64,000 bases of DNA, from assembly GCA_037974335.1 (NCBI GenBank), contig CM075761.1:10903790-10967789 (forward strand), given 5' to 3'. The translations under genes were made by a program, and so were the position numbers. Below the pieces are notes generated by a model. That model searched no databases and was not told where the DNA came from. It worked only from the letters and a program-made list of their open reading frames with translations. Source of the DNA: Prionace glauca (taxonomy: Eukaryota > Chordata > Chondrichthyes > Carcharhiniformes > Carcharhinidae). Below are positions 21,258 to 33,321 of this stretch, piece by piece (position 1 is the stretch's first letter; every line of letters begins with the position of its first letter).

Positions 21258-22105
21258 CGAACATAGAACATAGAACATTACATCACAAACAGGTCCTTCG
21301 GCCCTCGAGTTGCGCCGATCACATCAACCCCACCAATCTATAGACCTATCTATAACCCCCAATCCCATTAAACCCCATATACTCATCCAGAAGTCTTTTA
21401 AAAGACCCCAGCGAGTTCGCCTCCACCACCGACGACGGCAGCCGATTCCATTCACTCACCACCCTCTGAGTGAAAAAATTACCCCTAACATTACCTCTGT
21501 ACTTCCCTCCCCGACCTTAAATCTGTGTCATCTCGTTGCGACCATTTCAACCCGGGGAAATAGCCTCTGAGAGTCCACCTTATCTATTCCTCTCAACATT
21601 TTATAAACTTCTATCAGGTCGCCTCTCAACCTTCGCCTCTCTAGGGAAAAGAGTCCCAGCTCCCTCAACCTATCTTCATAAGGCATGCCTCCCAGTCCAG
21701 GCAACATCCTTGTAAATCTCCTCTGCACCCTTTCAATAGCTTCTACGTCTTTCCTATAGTGAAGGCGACCAGAACTGCGCGCAGTACTCCAAATGAGGCC
21801 TGACAAGGGTCCTGTAAAGTTGCAGCATTACCTCCCGACTCCTAAACTCAATCCCTCGATTAATGAAGGCCAGTACACCATACGCCTTCTTGACCACCTC
21901 CTCCACCTGCGAGGCCGATTTAAGAGTCCTGTGGACCCGGACCCCGAGATCCTTCTGCTCTTCAACGCTACTAAGACTCCTGTCCTTGATTGTGTACTCG
22001 TTCATCCCGTTGGTTCTGCCGAAATGGATGACTACACATTTATCCGCGTTGAAGTCCATCTGCCACTTCTCCGCCCATTCCTGCATCCTATCTATGTCCT
22101 GTAGG
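21258..22105 (-). mobile_element. CR1-A LINE, 5' truncated
   Basis: Inverted copy from the 3' tail (AACATAGAACATAGAAC) to the region just after the FADD motif. It covers the C-terminal ORF2 in antisense (NEYTIKDRSLSSVEEQ, LGVRVHRTLKSASQVEEVV, RRFTRMLPGLGGMPYED), with a frameshift near 21770 and others. Slightly more diverged than the two long copies. Confidence 0.88.
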
Positions 22106-22509
22106 CCAATTTCATATTAGAAACACAGAAAAAACAAATGGCAACCCAGATTAGACTGAAGTCAACAGAGTGTGCTCTGGTTTGCATTAACCATTTCTTT
22201 GCCCAGCGGTGTTCATCTACATTCCCTAATCATTTCCTGGACGTCATTATCCTGTTCCGATGCTCAATACAATTTACTAAAGAATCATTTCGTCACAAGT
22301 GGGCTGGGCTACAGTCTTCACAGTAAGTAGATACAATGCAATACAATGGCGGTAAGGATCCCATGTCAATCAGGGCGACATGCGAATAGTTACACCTCGA
22401 AGATATCTTCCAATTCACAAATTACTGTCACGGATAGCTGTCTATGCATCCTCAAATAAAACCTTTTGTGCCATTTTTTTTCAGTAATATGTGTGTAGGG
22501 CGAATTGTG

Positions 22510-22900
22510 ACGTATAGAGGAGTATAAGATAATGAAGGAGATGGATAGGGTAGAGGTAGACAGAGTCTTCCCGCTTAGAAGGGACAGCAGGACTAGAGGG
22601 CACAGCTTCAAGTTAAGGCGGGGGCGCAGTTTAAACGGAGTTGAGGAGGGACTTCTTCACTTAAAGGGTGGTGAATCTTTGGAATTCTCTGTCTGTTGAA
22701 GAGGTGGAGGCTACTTCGCTAAATATTTTTAAGACACGGGTAGATAGGTTTTTGGTAGGCAAGGGAATTAAGAGTTATGGGGAGAAAGCAGGAAAGTGGA
22801 ACTGAGCCACTGAGATCAGCCATGATCTTATTGAATGGCGGGGCAGGCTCGAAGGGCTAGATGGCCTTCTCCTGCTCCTATTTCTTATGTACTGTTCTTA
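22510..22900 (+). mobile_element. CR1-B LINE 3' part
   Basis: From ATAAGATAATGAAGGAGATG to CTCCTATTTCTTATGTACTG, covering the last coding portion and 3' end. Frameshifted. Confidence 0.8.
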
Positions 22901-23162
22901 CGTGACGAAATGTCCCTGAACTTCTGGAATGGAGCAAATGTCAGAACTGCAACGTTGCCAGAATTAGGAGGTGGAAATAATAAAATATGTATTTTTTGAA
23001 AATCAGGTGAAGGTCTACTCTTAAGTAGGATTGATCCTGCGAGCTGAGTGAATTTAGTATTGTTTTTCAAACAGATGTTACAGAAACTTCATATTGACAC
23101 TGGAAATTCGTTAAACAACTGTGAATCATTATGTCATAACAATAAGGATGCGTCTGATTCAT

Positions 23163-23936
23163 AGAACATAGAACATTACAGCACAAACAGGCCCTTCGGC
23201 CCTCGAGTTGCGCCGATCGCATCAACCCCACCAATCTATAGACCTATCTATAACCCCCTATCCCATTAAACCCCATATACTCATCCAGAAGTCTTTTAAA
23301 AGACCCCAGCGAGTTCGCCTCCACCACCGACGAAGGCAGCCGATTCCATTCACTCACCTCCCTCTGAGTGAAAAACTTACCCCTAACATCACCTCTGTAC
23401 TTCCCTCCCCGCACCTTAAATCTGTGTCCTCTCGTAGCGACCATTTCAACCCGGTGAAATAGCCTCTGAGAGTCCACCCTATCTATTCCTCTCAACAGTT
23501 TATAAACTTCTATCAGGTCGCCTCTCAACCTTCGCCTCTCCAGGGAAAAGAGTCCCAGCTCCCTAACCTATCTTCATAAGGCATGCCTCCCAGTCCAGGC
23601 AACATCCTTGTAAATCTCCTCTGCACCCTTTCAATAGCTTCTACGTCTTTTCTATAGTGAGGCGACCAGAACTGCGCACAGTACTCCAAATGAGGCCTGA
23701 CGAGGGTCCTGTAAAGTTGCAGCATTACCTCCCGACTCCTAAACTCAATCCCTCGATTAATGAAGGCCAGTACACCATACGCCTTCTTGACCACCTCCTC
23801 CACCTGCGAGGCCGATTTAAGAGTCCTGTGGACCCGGACCCCGAGATCCTTCTGCTCTTCAACGCTACTAAGACCCCTGCCCTTAATAGTGTACTCGTTC
23901 ATCCCGTTGGTTCTGCCGAAATGGACGACTACAGTT
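23163..23936 (-). mobile_element. CR1-A LINE, 5' truncated
   Basis: Inverted copy with a single-tail AACATAGAACATTACAGCAC end. The antisense frame gives NEYTIKGRGLSSVEEQ through RRFTRMLPGLGGMPYED, then one frameshift near 23560. It ends abruptly after the segment encoding VVHFGRTNGM. Confidence 0.88.
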
Positions 23937-24261
23937 AAGTTGGAATGATGTGTGAGTCTAACATAACACAGAAAGAAAATTGTATGCTTCGTTTGTTATC
24001 TCAATGTGATTCCAACGCATTTCTAAATATGCCGGTGAGTAATCTCTGCGCAGCAGAACCACATTGTATCTGATTTTCTTTCATTTTAAAACCAACAATG
24101 ATCTGCAGAATAAGGTAATTAGTTGTACAGTTTCGCTCAATAAAGAATTTGCCACGCTTCAGAGATGGAAATATGTACAACGGAGTTTTGCCTTCAGCTT
24201 GAGCTCCAGCTCAAATAGGCACCTGGAGCCCATATGTCAGACAACTTCATTCAGTGTCCAA

Positions 24262-24325
24262 GCTTATCTGTCTGTCTGTCTGTCCGTCTGTCTGCCTATC
24301 TATCTATAGATCTACTCATCTATCA
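24262..24325 (+). repeat. (TCTG)n/(TATC)n microsatellite
   Basis: TCTGTCTGTCTGTCCGTCTG followed by CCTATCTATCTATAGATC. Confidence 0.85.
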
Positions 24326-25254
24326 ATTCGTCTCAATAAGTATTAGTTCTGGGCAAAAAGCACTGTCTGTTTGATTGTGAATGAAAGCTTCGGATGGAAC
24401 TTGATCCAGAAACCGGTTTGTGATGTATTTTGGAAATGAAAGAACGGGGGAAGATGCGCAATAAGAAGGATGAAACTGAGCCTTCTAGAAGAACAGAGGA
24501 TCATCGATATGTGTGACCATTAGTTCTGGGTGTTCGTAGGACAGTTGGTTTGTTTTACTTTTGAGGCGAGTGGTAGAACAAAATTTAAAGAGGTCATGCG
24601 TGAAGTGCCTAAACAAAATGTCTTGCCGCTTTTAGTTCTCAGCACGCCATTGGAGCGCGGAGGTTAGACTATGGATTAGATGGAACACAGGATTAGAGAG
24701 GCTTTTGATTGAATGTGGAGTAATGGCTTATGGACACCAGGCAGACAAGTGAATTTACATGAGGTAAATCACGACGTTACTGACTATTACAGAGGCTCCA
24801 GGGGTTCGATTTGTCTGCTGGCATTGTTTTATATGCTATTATGTTAAAATTGCCCCGGGCGCAGAGGAAATTTTCAAGGTTATGAAGTCATAGATCATAA
24901 AGAGTCATAGTTTGGTTGCTGCCAAGACAGAGGGAAATAGCTATGAGGAAACATTGGAAATGAGGAGACGGACGGCTTACTGAATTGACATGTACACAGT
25001 TACGACGCCAACATGGAATAAGTATGGACAACATGTTTATTTTGCCAGTGGTATCAAATACAGTGAGCGCAAACTTCAATTAATTGCTAGACAGATGAGC
25101 AGAGTGGCCGGAAGACATACATTTAGAGAGAGATAGGGACTCAGGACTCCATTGCCCGAATATATAGCTGAGACAGGAAATCTCACGACATTTAAAACAC
25201 ACTTGGATGTATTCTCAAAACAAAATGGAGTCGGGACTCCTGACCGACGTATCT

Positions 25255-25850
25255 GCAATGATTATGGTCTTGGTAAGACCATACCGAGAATACTGTATGC
25301 AGTTTTGGTCTCCTTTTCTGAGAAAGGAGGTCCTTGCCTTCGAGGGAGTGCTATAAGAATTTACCAGGCTGACTCCGGCGATGGCGGGACTGATGTATGA
25401 TGAGAGATTGATTTGGTTACGATTGTTTTCACTGGAATTCAAACGACTGAAGGACGGGGGGGGGGGGGGGGGGGGCGGTGGCCGCATAGAGACTTATAAC
25501 ATTCTAATAGGACAAGAGAGGGTTCATACAGGGAGGGTGTCCAGAACCAGTGGTCACAGACTGAGGACTCGGGGAAGGCCAATTAGGATAGTGATGAGGA
25601 CACATTTCTTTACCCAAAGTGCGATAGGCCTGCTGAACTCACTACCACAGGAAGCAGCTGATGCCAAAAACGTTGAATGCATTCAAGAGATCGCTAAATA
25701 TCGCACGTGGGGCAAATGCGATCAAATAATATGGGGAAAAAACGGGATTAGGCTATTGAGTTGAAAACCAATCATGATCGTTATGAATGGCGATAATAAC
25801 GAAGGGCCAAATGGCCTCCTTCTGCTCCTATGTTTTTATGAATCCGAGTA
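25255..25850 (+). mobile_element. CR1-like LINE 3' part with poly-G run
   Basis: Plus-strand CR1 text (AGAATACTGTATGCAGTTTT, DERLIWLRLFSLEFKRL) continuing to AAATGGCCTCCTTCTGCTCC and TATGTTTTTATG. A run of 18 G with one interruption lies at 25458-25477. Coding capacity is broken. Confidence 0.7.
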
Positions 25851-25994
25851 ACGCTTTGTTAATAAGCACATAAGTAACTTTGAACCAAATGTATTTGTTC
25901 TGTCAGTTAAAATTGCTATTATTCGATGTTATCTATTTAAATAAACCACACACAGTTCAAGAATTAAGTTTATTTTCCCAGAGCATTACCCTGG

Positions 25995-26375
25995 GTTTAC
26001 TTAGACTTATTTGTGGGACATGGGCGTCGCTGTCTGGCCAGCATTTATTGCGCATCACCAATTGTCCATGAGAAGGCGCTGGTGAGCTGCCTTCTTGAAT
26101 CGCTGCAGTCCATGATCTGCAGGTTGACCTTTAGGGAGGAAATTCCAGGGCTTTGATGCAGCGACTGCAAAGGATCGGCGATGTTTTTCCAAGGATGACG
26201 AGTGGCAAGGAGGTGAACTTGCAGGTGGTGGTGTTCCCGTTTATCAGCTGCCCTTGTCCTTCTAGATAGAAGTGATCGTGGGTTTGGAAGGTGCTGTCTG
26301 AGAACCTTTGCTGAATTGTTAATATTGCAAGTCCAGTGACAATTCCACGAGAACATTCCTTCCCAACGCGGCCAT
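25995..26375 (-). mobile_element. Non-CR1 LINE 3' segment
   Basis: GACATGGGCGTCGCTGTCTG, CCAGCATTTATTGCGCATCA, GAGCTGCCTTCTTGAATCGC and CTTGCAGGTGGTGGTGTTCC. This is the antisense of the 3' end of the family at 10623-11131, less diverged here. Confidence 0.6.
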
Positions 26376-27085
26376 CGAGCTCAACTGGGGCCTTTACCTC
26401 GGTCTAATCATATTAAGGTGCTGGATTCCCTTCATTATAGGGTCAGAGATGGAGAGGGTCAATGTCCTTCATATCTGGATAAAATACACATTCCTACCCA
26501 CGTGGACAACATTCTGATCACGGCTGGAAACATTTTAATCGCAGAAATGCAATGACCACCTCAAATATAACATTGCTACCTGTTTGACATTCACATAGGT
26601 TTCCATCCTTGAATGCCTAATTACTCAGTCCCTGGGGGCTTCCACTGACAGCAACATATATGTGGCATAAACGCACAGGCCAAAAAAGATACAGTAAAAC
26701 GGAACAAAAGCTGGAAATGTTATGTCCAGTAAATCAACTCCTGAATCCTTAAAGACAATCTGCATACAATTTGCAAGGTTCCAAAGCAGGAGTGTGTTGG
26801 AAGAATCACCATTTAACTGGATGAGCACTGCTCCAACAACAAATCAAAAAGTACACTTCCAAAGACAAACTAAGCCGCTCAGTTTAGCTTGGTCTCTCTC
26901 TGGTTTTGAACCTTAACTCAATTATCTGCCCCATCCCCACCTCAATGGTTGGCACAGCGGCTGGGATGTTTGCCAGTTATATGATGCTCTACAAATTGTC
27001 AGCTGACAGAATGATGCCAGAGCCACAACATTACCAGTTACAAGGCCATAGACAGCAGGTCTTGCATCACTTCATTTCAGCCTAT

Positions 27086-27432
27086 CATATAGACATAGAA
27101 CCCTACAGTGCAGAAACAGGCCCTTCGGCCCATCGAGTCTGCACCGAACACAATCCCACCCAGAACCTATCCCCATATCCCTCCACATTTTACCTGCTAA
27201 TCCCTCTAACCTACAAATCCCAGGATACTAAGGGGCAATTTTTAGCATAGCCAATGAACCTAACCCGCACATCTTTGGACTGTGGGAGGAAACCGGAGCA
27301 ACCGGAGAAAACCCACGCAGACACGAGGAGAATGTGCAAACTCCACACAGGCAGTGACCCGAGCCGGGAATCGAACCCAGGACCCTGGAGCTGTGAAGCA
27401 GCAGTGCTAACCACTGTGCTACCGTGCCGCCC
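27086..27432 (-). mobile_element. tRNA-derived SINE, full length
   Basis: Well-preserved copy. On the minus strand it opens with GGCGGCACGGTAGCACAGTG then GTTAGCACTGCTGC (A-box region), followed by a B-box-like GGGTTCGATTCCC. The body has GGTTTTCTCCGGTTGCTCCG, and the 3' end has GATGGGCCGAAGGGCCTGTT then CTGCACTGTAGGGTTCTATG. It resembles the tRNA-derived SINEs described from sharks (HE1 type), but I cannot confirm the family name. Use it as the reference copy for this window. Confidence 0.85.
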
Positions 27433-28227
27433 TGTGAAGTGCACTGACGTCCGATTAATTACGCTGATTCAGTGATCTGGAATTCCCCCTTGCTGATGGT
27501 TTAGCTGTACCTACATCGCAAAAGTTTCGATGGGGTAACTGCCATCACTTTCTTTCGAGTAATTATCAATTGAAAATTTGCATTGCTGACATCTCAGCAA
27601 TACTAACATACTTTGACAGAAAGTAGTACAAACGAGAATGTTAATTCCAACAGGAATGTCGAATCCACAGCAGGTGCTCAATATCTATTATATCGTAAAA
27701 AATCACTTTAACAGTCATTCGTTAATGACAATTTCACCTTTCGAAATAGAAAAATGGACTATCTAGTGGAAAACTTGCACCTCCAGTTCTTCAAGCGCTT
27801 CTTTGTCTTCCAAACTAATCTTCCATGTCGATTTCAATGAGTCGAGAACCGAGGAAATATTACAGGAAATATGACTGAACAATGTTTATTACTGACTGAC
27901 GAAAGATAATTTAGATATGAAAATGGTAATATACTTCAATCTGACATATCGTAATCCACCCGGAGCTTGTTCTTCGCATCATCGTGCTGAATCTTCAGTG
28001 AAGGACAAGTGAGCATAAAGAGTCTGTGAGAGAAAGACAAACCAGTTACCAACATTGCAACGCTCAAGGTGATCATTGGCCATTCGGCCCTTGGCCCTAA
28101 ATATCCAATTAATAGGATTAGAGCTGGCCCATATACTACTATGGTTTGGTGTTAACATATTGTCCCTAAATTAGTCGTCCCTGAATCTGGTTATAATTCC
28201 TTTATTGCGGAGTGTAGACAAAGGTCA

Positions 28228-28322
28228 CGGGTAGAAGAGGGCACTCACAATGTTAAAATGGCGGCGTGGGCTTGTTGGGCCGAAGGGCCTGTTTCCTGCG
28301 CTGCGCTGTTCTTTTGTTCTTT
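28228..28322 (+). mobile_element. CR1-E 3' end
   Basis: GGCGGCGTGGGCTTGTTGGG, CCGAAGGGCCTGTTTCC and a GTTCTTTTGTTCTTTC tail. Short truncated copy. Confidence 0.7.
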
Positions 28323-28674
28323 CTTTCGTTACCCAATTGAAATTGAACGTTCAAATCTCTGCTGGGACTTCTACTCCTATTTGAACCGTTTATATTGTTT
28401 CTGCAATGCTGCGTCCAGTTGTAATGTTTTATCCCTTGGAATGGACAACTGCATCAGTGCAAACAGCATTATTTTCCCCCCTTTCACCGAAACAGATTTG
28501 AAATGACAAAGGTTATGGTACTATCGTTGGTAGCATATTGACTCCCCACATGTAGCGATGACTTTTCCCATGGCTGAAAACAGGAAATTAAAGATGCACA
28601 AGATAAAGGAACATGTGTAATTAGGGGCAAGGTTAACCTCCATATATATTGAACGAAACGAATTCTTGGTATCA

Positions 28675-29015
28675 CAGTTTCACTGCAGTGCAGAAAGCGG
28701 CCATTTGTGTTGATTGGGTCTGCACGATTCTGTGACAGGTATCTTTCCTGGGCCCTCTCCCCACGCTATCCATCTAACCCCACATATTCATCATGCCAAT
28801 CTCCCAAACCAATACATATTTAGATACTAAGTGGCAATTTTGCATTGGCAATCTCATTAGACTGCACACGAAAGGACTATAACAGTAAACCGGAGCACCT
28901 GAAGGAAACGCACACAGACACGAGGCGAATGTGCAAATTTCCAACAGTCACCCAAATTGTACGCAGGTGCCTGGATCTGGCAGGCAACGTTGCTAACGGC
29001 TCTGCCAACGTAATA
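28675..29015 (-). mobile_element. tRNA-derived SINE, diverged
   Basis: CACTGCAGTGCAGAAAGCGG, AAACCGGAGCACCTGAAGGA and GAATGTGCAAATTTCCAACA match the minus-strand SINE body with many differences. Confidence 0.6.
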
Positions 29016-29142
29016 TCCGTCGGGAATTAGTCATAATACCCTCGAGGACTTCCTGGACTGCATGGAGATTTGTTTTTTGTCGACCAATACACTGAGCAAT
29101 TAACTAGAGAACAGAACACTGTAAACTCGGTATTATGTAATA

Positions 29143-29830
29143 AGAACATATGAACATAAGAAATAGGAGCAGGAGTAGGCCATCTGGCCCTTCGAGCCTG
29201 CCCCGCCATTCAATAAGATCATGGCTCATCTGTCGCGGCTCAGTTCCACATTCCGGTCCTTTCCCCATAACCCTTAATCCCCTCTCTTATCAAAAACCCA
29301 TCAACCCGCTTCTTGAAAATATTTAGCGAGTCAGCCTCCACCACTTCAACGGGTAGAGAATTCCAGAGATTGACCACCCTTTGAGTGAAAAAGTTCCTCC
29401 TCAACTCCGTTCAATAACGCCCCCCCCCTCTGTATCTTGAGGCTGTGCCCCCTAGTCCTACTGTCTTTTTTTGACCACTATCCTATCCATCCCATTCATC
29501 ATTTTATACGTCTCAATGAGATCTCCCCTCATTCTTCTAAACTCCAACGAGTACAAGCCTAGTTCATTCAGCCTCTCCTCATAGCTCAACCCCCTCAACT
29601 CCGGTATCAGCCTAGTGAACCTCCTCTGCACTCCCTCCAAGGCCAAAATATCTTTGCGCAGGTGCGGCGCCCAAAACTGCACACAGTACTCCAGCTGCGG
29701 CCTCACCAATGCCCTATACAGCTGCAGCAAGAACTCCCTACTTTTATATTCAATCCCCTTCGCTATGAAGGCCAGCATCCCATTCGCCTTCCTGACCACC
29801 TGCTACACCTGCAAGCTGGTGCAAGAAACA
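29143..29830 (-). mobile_element. CR1-B LINE, 5' truncated
   Basis: Inverted. The tail end is at AACATATGAACATAAGAAAT. The antisense frame gives ANGMLAFIAKGIEYKSREFL, CVQFWAPHLRKDILALEGVQ and RRFTRLIPELRGLSYEERL, then shifts frame near 29465. Confidence 0.85.
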
Positions 29831-30244
29831 AATAATTGGAAATCCCCTTGTTTGAGACCAGCAGGGCATGAACGAGTGTAATATGCTAGAATTATCCATC
29901 AAGATGTTTGTGGGGCCAGGGTCCACAATCTTCATTAAATAAACTGTGGTGGTATGAGGCTCGGGTTGGATACGTTGGATTGGGAAACGTTCCCTTAAGG
30001 TGGAAAAACAATGATAAGTATTCGAAGGGTGGAAGAGATAAATTGCAATGGTGGTTTGTTCCTGTCTGAAGCAAAAGTAAAACGGGAAAAGTGGCCAAAC
30101 CACACCTTACAAGTGAAATTAGCGATAATATTAGATACACTAATTGAGCATAGACATTGGCCAGACCAAAAAAAGCCCTGAGCATTTGAAATAGTCTAGA
30201 CTTCAGCAAATGATGGCTAAAGGATCGAGAAAAAAACAGAACAT

Positions 30245-30484
30245 TTTGATTTGATTTCATTTAATGTATTACTGTCGCAAGAATAAATACACCGTGAAAA
30301 GTGTTATTCCTTGCACTCTATACAGGCAAAGCATACCATTCATAGAGAAGTGAGTGTAGAATATAGTGTTTGCAGTCATATCTAGAGTGTAGAGAAAGAT
30401 GAACTTAAATTAAGATACGTCAATTCAAAAGTATGATGGTAGCAGGGAAGAAGCTTTCCTTGAGTCGTTTGGTATATGGCCTGA
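30245..30484. mobile_element. Fragment of another LINE-like family
   Basis: ATTACTGTCGCAAGAATAAA, TGTAGAGAAAGATGAACTTA and ATGGTAGCAGGGAAGAAGCT form a block that recurs, diverged, at 61290-61385. I recognise it as part of an abundant shark interspersed repeat but cannot name the family. Confidence 0.5.
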
Positions 30485-30485
30485 G

Positions 30486-31325
30486 GTCGACCCTCCGTCG
30501 TTCCAGTGAGAATAAGCCAAATTTATCCCAACTCTCTTCCTTGCTAATACTTTCTAGACCAAGTAACGGCCCGGTTCACCCCTTCTCCACTGATTCCAAA
30601 GCATCCACATCATTTTCGTAGTGTGGTGACGAGAATTTTGCACAATATTTCAAATGAAGCCGAACTAATGTTTTGTACAACTGCAGCATGATAGGTGTTT
30701 CTGTTACAGTCAATGCCTCGACCAATGAATGCAAGAATGTTGTTTTCCTTCTTGACTACATTATCCACCTGCGATGCCACTTTGAGTTGTCCGTGGACAA
30801 GTACAGCCAAAGATCTCTGCATCTCAATCCTCCGAAGGGTGCTAACATTTACTGTGTTATTTCCAGTTGCATTGGACGTTCCAAAATGCATTACCTCACA
30901 AATTCTATCTGCCATTTCTCTGCCCAAGTCTCAGACCTGTCAATATATTGCTGTGTCATCTGACAATCCTCTTCAGTATCCACAACACCATCACTTTTTG
31001 TGTCATCTGTGAAGCTACTAATCACAGCAGCTACATCTATCCCCCTGTCATTTATTCTATGAGTAACAAAAGTCCAAGAAAAGATTCCTATGGAACACCG
31101 TTAGCCACAACCCTCCATTCAGAAATTCACCCCTTTACTGCTATCTTCTATGCCCAAGACAGTTCTGTATCCACCTTGCCCCGGGTGACTTCACCTTTCG
31201 CCGCAGTCTAACATGACTCTTGCCAAAGCCTTAACTGAAGTCCATGTATAAAGCATCCACAGATTATGCCTCATCTCTCATCTTTCACACTTCCTTGAAA
31301 AAGTGGATCAAGTTAATCGCCCCAC
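30486..31325 (-). mobile_element. CR1-like LINE, degenerate
   Basis: Antisense CR1 ORF2 C-terminal half. It reads ICEVMHFGTSNATGNN, LKVASQVDNVVKKENN and ILAFIGRGID, and into the reverse-transcriptase core towards 31250. Frame is broken in several places. Confidence 0.65.
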
Positions 31326-31339
31326 GTCCTCTTCATAAA

Positions 31340-32190
31340 ACCATAGAACATGGAACATTACAGCGCAGAACAGGCCCTTCGGCCCACGATGTTGCGCCGA
31401 CCAGTTAAAAAACAATGACCCACTAATCTAAACCAAAGCCTCTATTGTCATCAGCAAATTTACTAATCCACCCAACTATACCCTCACCCATGCTGTTTAT
31501 CACTAATGGGTCCATTTGTTGCCAAATGTGAACAAATCTTGTCCCTAAGAATCATTTCCAATAATTTCCCCACTGCTGACCTAGGGCTCACCGGCCTGTA
31601 AGTTCCTGCATTTTCCCTGCTCCCCTATTGAAACAGTGGAACAACATTGGCTATTCCGCATTCCTCTGGAACTTCACCTGGAGGCAATGAAAATACAAGG
31701 ATTTCTGTCAAGGCCGAGCAGTTTGCTCCCTTCCCCCCCTCAGTGTTATGCCGTATATCCAATCAGGCCCTGGGGGCTTATCTATTTTAGTACATTTGAA
31801 GACGCCCAATACGTCATCCGTTTTATGTCAAAATGAACCGGAATATCTGCACAAGCTGTGCTAGGGCCATCATCCACCAATTCCTTCTATTTGGTGAATC
31901 CTGAGGGAAAATATTCATTTTGCATCTCACACATTTTTCTCGCCCTCCACACAAACATTCCCTGCACTATCCTTCACTGGATCAATCATTTCCTTGGCTA
32001 TCCTCTTCCTCGTCACTTATGTATAAAATACCTTAGGAATTTCCATAATCTTGTTTGCCAATCCCTTTTCATTAACAGCATACTCCTTCCTGTATCTTAT
32101 GTGTTTGTCTTCAGTAGACGCGGGGATATGGGTGAAATCTTTGCTACCTTTTCTCACAATCCAATTCCATTCGAACCCCATACTGTTTAA
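31340..32190 (-). mobile_element. CR1-D 3' end next to older CR1 ORF2 sequence
   Basis: 31340-31440 is a CR1-D 3' end (GAACATGGAACATTACAGCG, CCACGATGTTGCGCCGACCA). The rest is older CR1 text from the region before and around the reverse-transcriptase N-terminus, in antisense, with no frame left. Confidence 0.6.
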
Positions 32191-32339
32191 TTTGAACGAC
32201 ATTCTGGCATTATCTCCATTTTCTGAGATTAATTGTCCATATCTATATTGTACAGCTACTTTCATCTGCAGCAATATGCTAAATAACACATTGAAACGTT
32301 TAATAGATTTTGTAACCAGCACGATGAATATTACCCCTG

Positions 32340-32960
32340 GCTTTTATAGCGAGGGCGATAGAATATAAAAGCAGGGATGTCTTGCTGCAACTATACAGGG
32401 TACTGGTGAGGTCGCAGCTGGAGTACTGTTTGCAGTTTTGGTCGCCGGACTTGCGCAAGGATATTTTGGCCTTGGAGGGAGTGTAGAGGAGGTTCACTAG
32501 GCTGATACCGGAGATGAGCGGGTTGGACTATGAAGAGAGACTAAATAGACTGAGTCTGTACTCATTGGAGTTTAGAAAGATGAGGGGGGATCTTATAGAG
32601 ACGTATAAGATAATGAAGGGGATGATAGGGTAGAGGTAGAGAGATTCTTCCCGCTTAGGAAGGACAGCAGGACTAGAGGGCACAGCCTCAAGATAAGGGG
32701 GCGCAGTTTAGAACGGAGTTGAGGAGGAACTTCTTCACTGAAAGGGTGGTGAAACTCTGGAATTCTCTGCTCTACCTCGCCAAACATATTTAAGTCACGG
32801 GTAGATAGATTTGTGATAGGCAAGGGAATTAAGGGGAGAAAGCGGGAAAGTGGAACTGATCCACTTCAGATCAGCCATGATCTTATTGAATGGCGGTGCA
32901 GGCTCGAAGGGCTAGATGGCCCATTCCTGCTCCTATTTCTTATGTTATTATGTTCTGAAG
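32340..32960 (+). mobile_element. CR1-B LINE, 5' truncated
   Basis: From GAGGGCGATAGAATATAAAA (the IEYKSRD-like segment) to CTCCTATTTCTTATGTTATT. Several small deletions break the frame. Confidence 0.8.
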
Positions 32961-33015
32961 CGTTGTTCTCAAATGTCAGAGCAATTAAACAACGTAAAAT
33001 CGAAAGACTATTTAC

Positions 33016-33044
33016 CTGTTCATTTTGTTCACAATACCTCGAAT
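33016..33044 (-). CDS. Gene A candidate cytoplasmic exon
   Basis: 29 bases between CACAG and GTAAAT that, in phase 1, read DSRYCEQNEQ. Size and place resemble the 31-base tail exon of gene B at 58972-59002 (which ends HNEK), but the pyrimidine tract is poor and the exit phase differs. Only a candidate. Confidence 0.25.
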
Positions 33045-33207
33045 CTGTGAATACGCCGCGTGATGTCTTGATGCCTAAAGCATATAAAAAAGACTAAAAC
33101 ATTACAACTTGTGCAGGGAGCAGGTTAATTATTTTGTAGAGGAACAAGAACAAATATATCGGGATGCTGGGCCGCACAGAAGGACAGAGTAGGCAGACAC
33201 TTCCTAC

Positions 33208-33321
33208 CTGAGAGGCGATTCTTGCAGTTCCAACCCGCCAGAACAGCAAATATCACGAGAAGGATAATTATTACCAAGGAACCGCCATAAAGCAGTGAAT
33301 TGCAGGATGGTTCTCGCGGAT
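33208..33321 (-). CDS. Gene A exon 4: transmembrane segment
   Basis: 38 codons, phase 1 to 1. The acceptor is CCTCATCAG and the donor GTAGGA. It encodes DPREPSCNSLLYGG, a membrane-proximal linker with one Cys, then SLVIIILLVIFAVLAG without charged residues, then the basic cytoplasmic stop NCKNRLSG. The tail continues in one or more further exons. Confidence 0.8.
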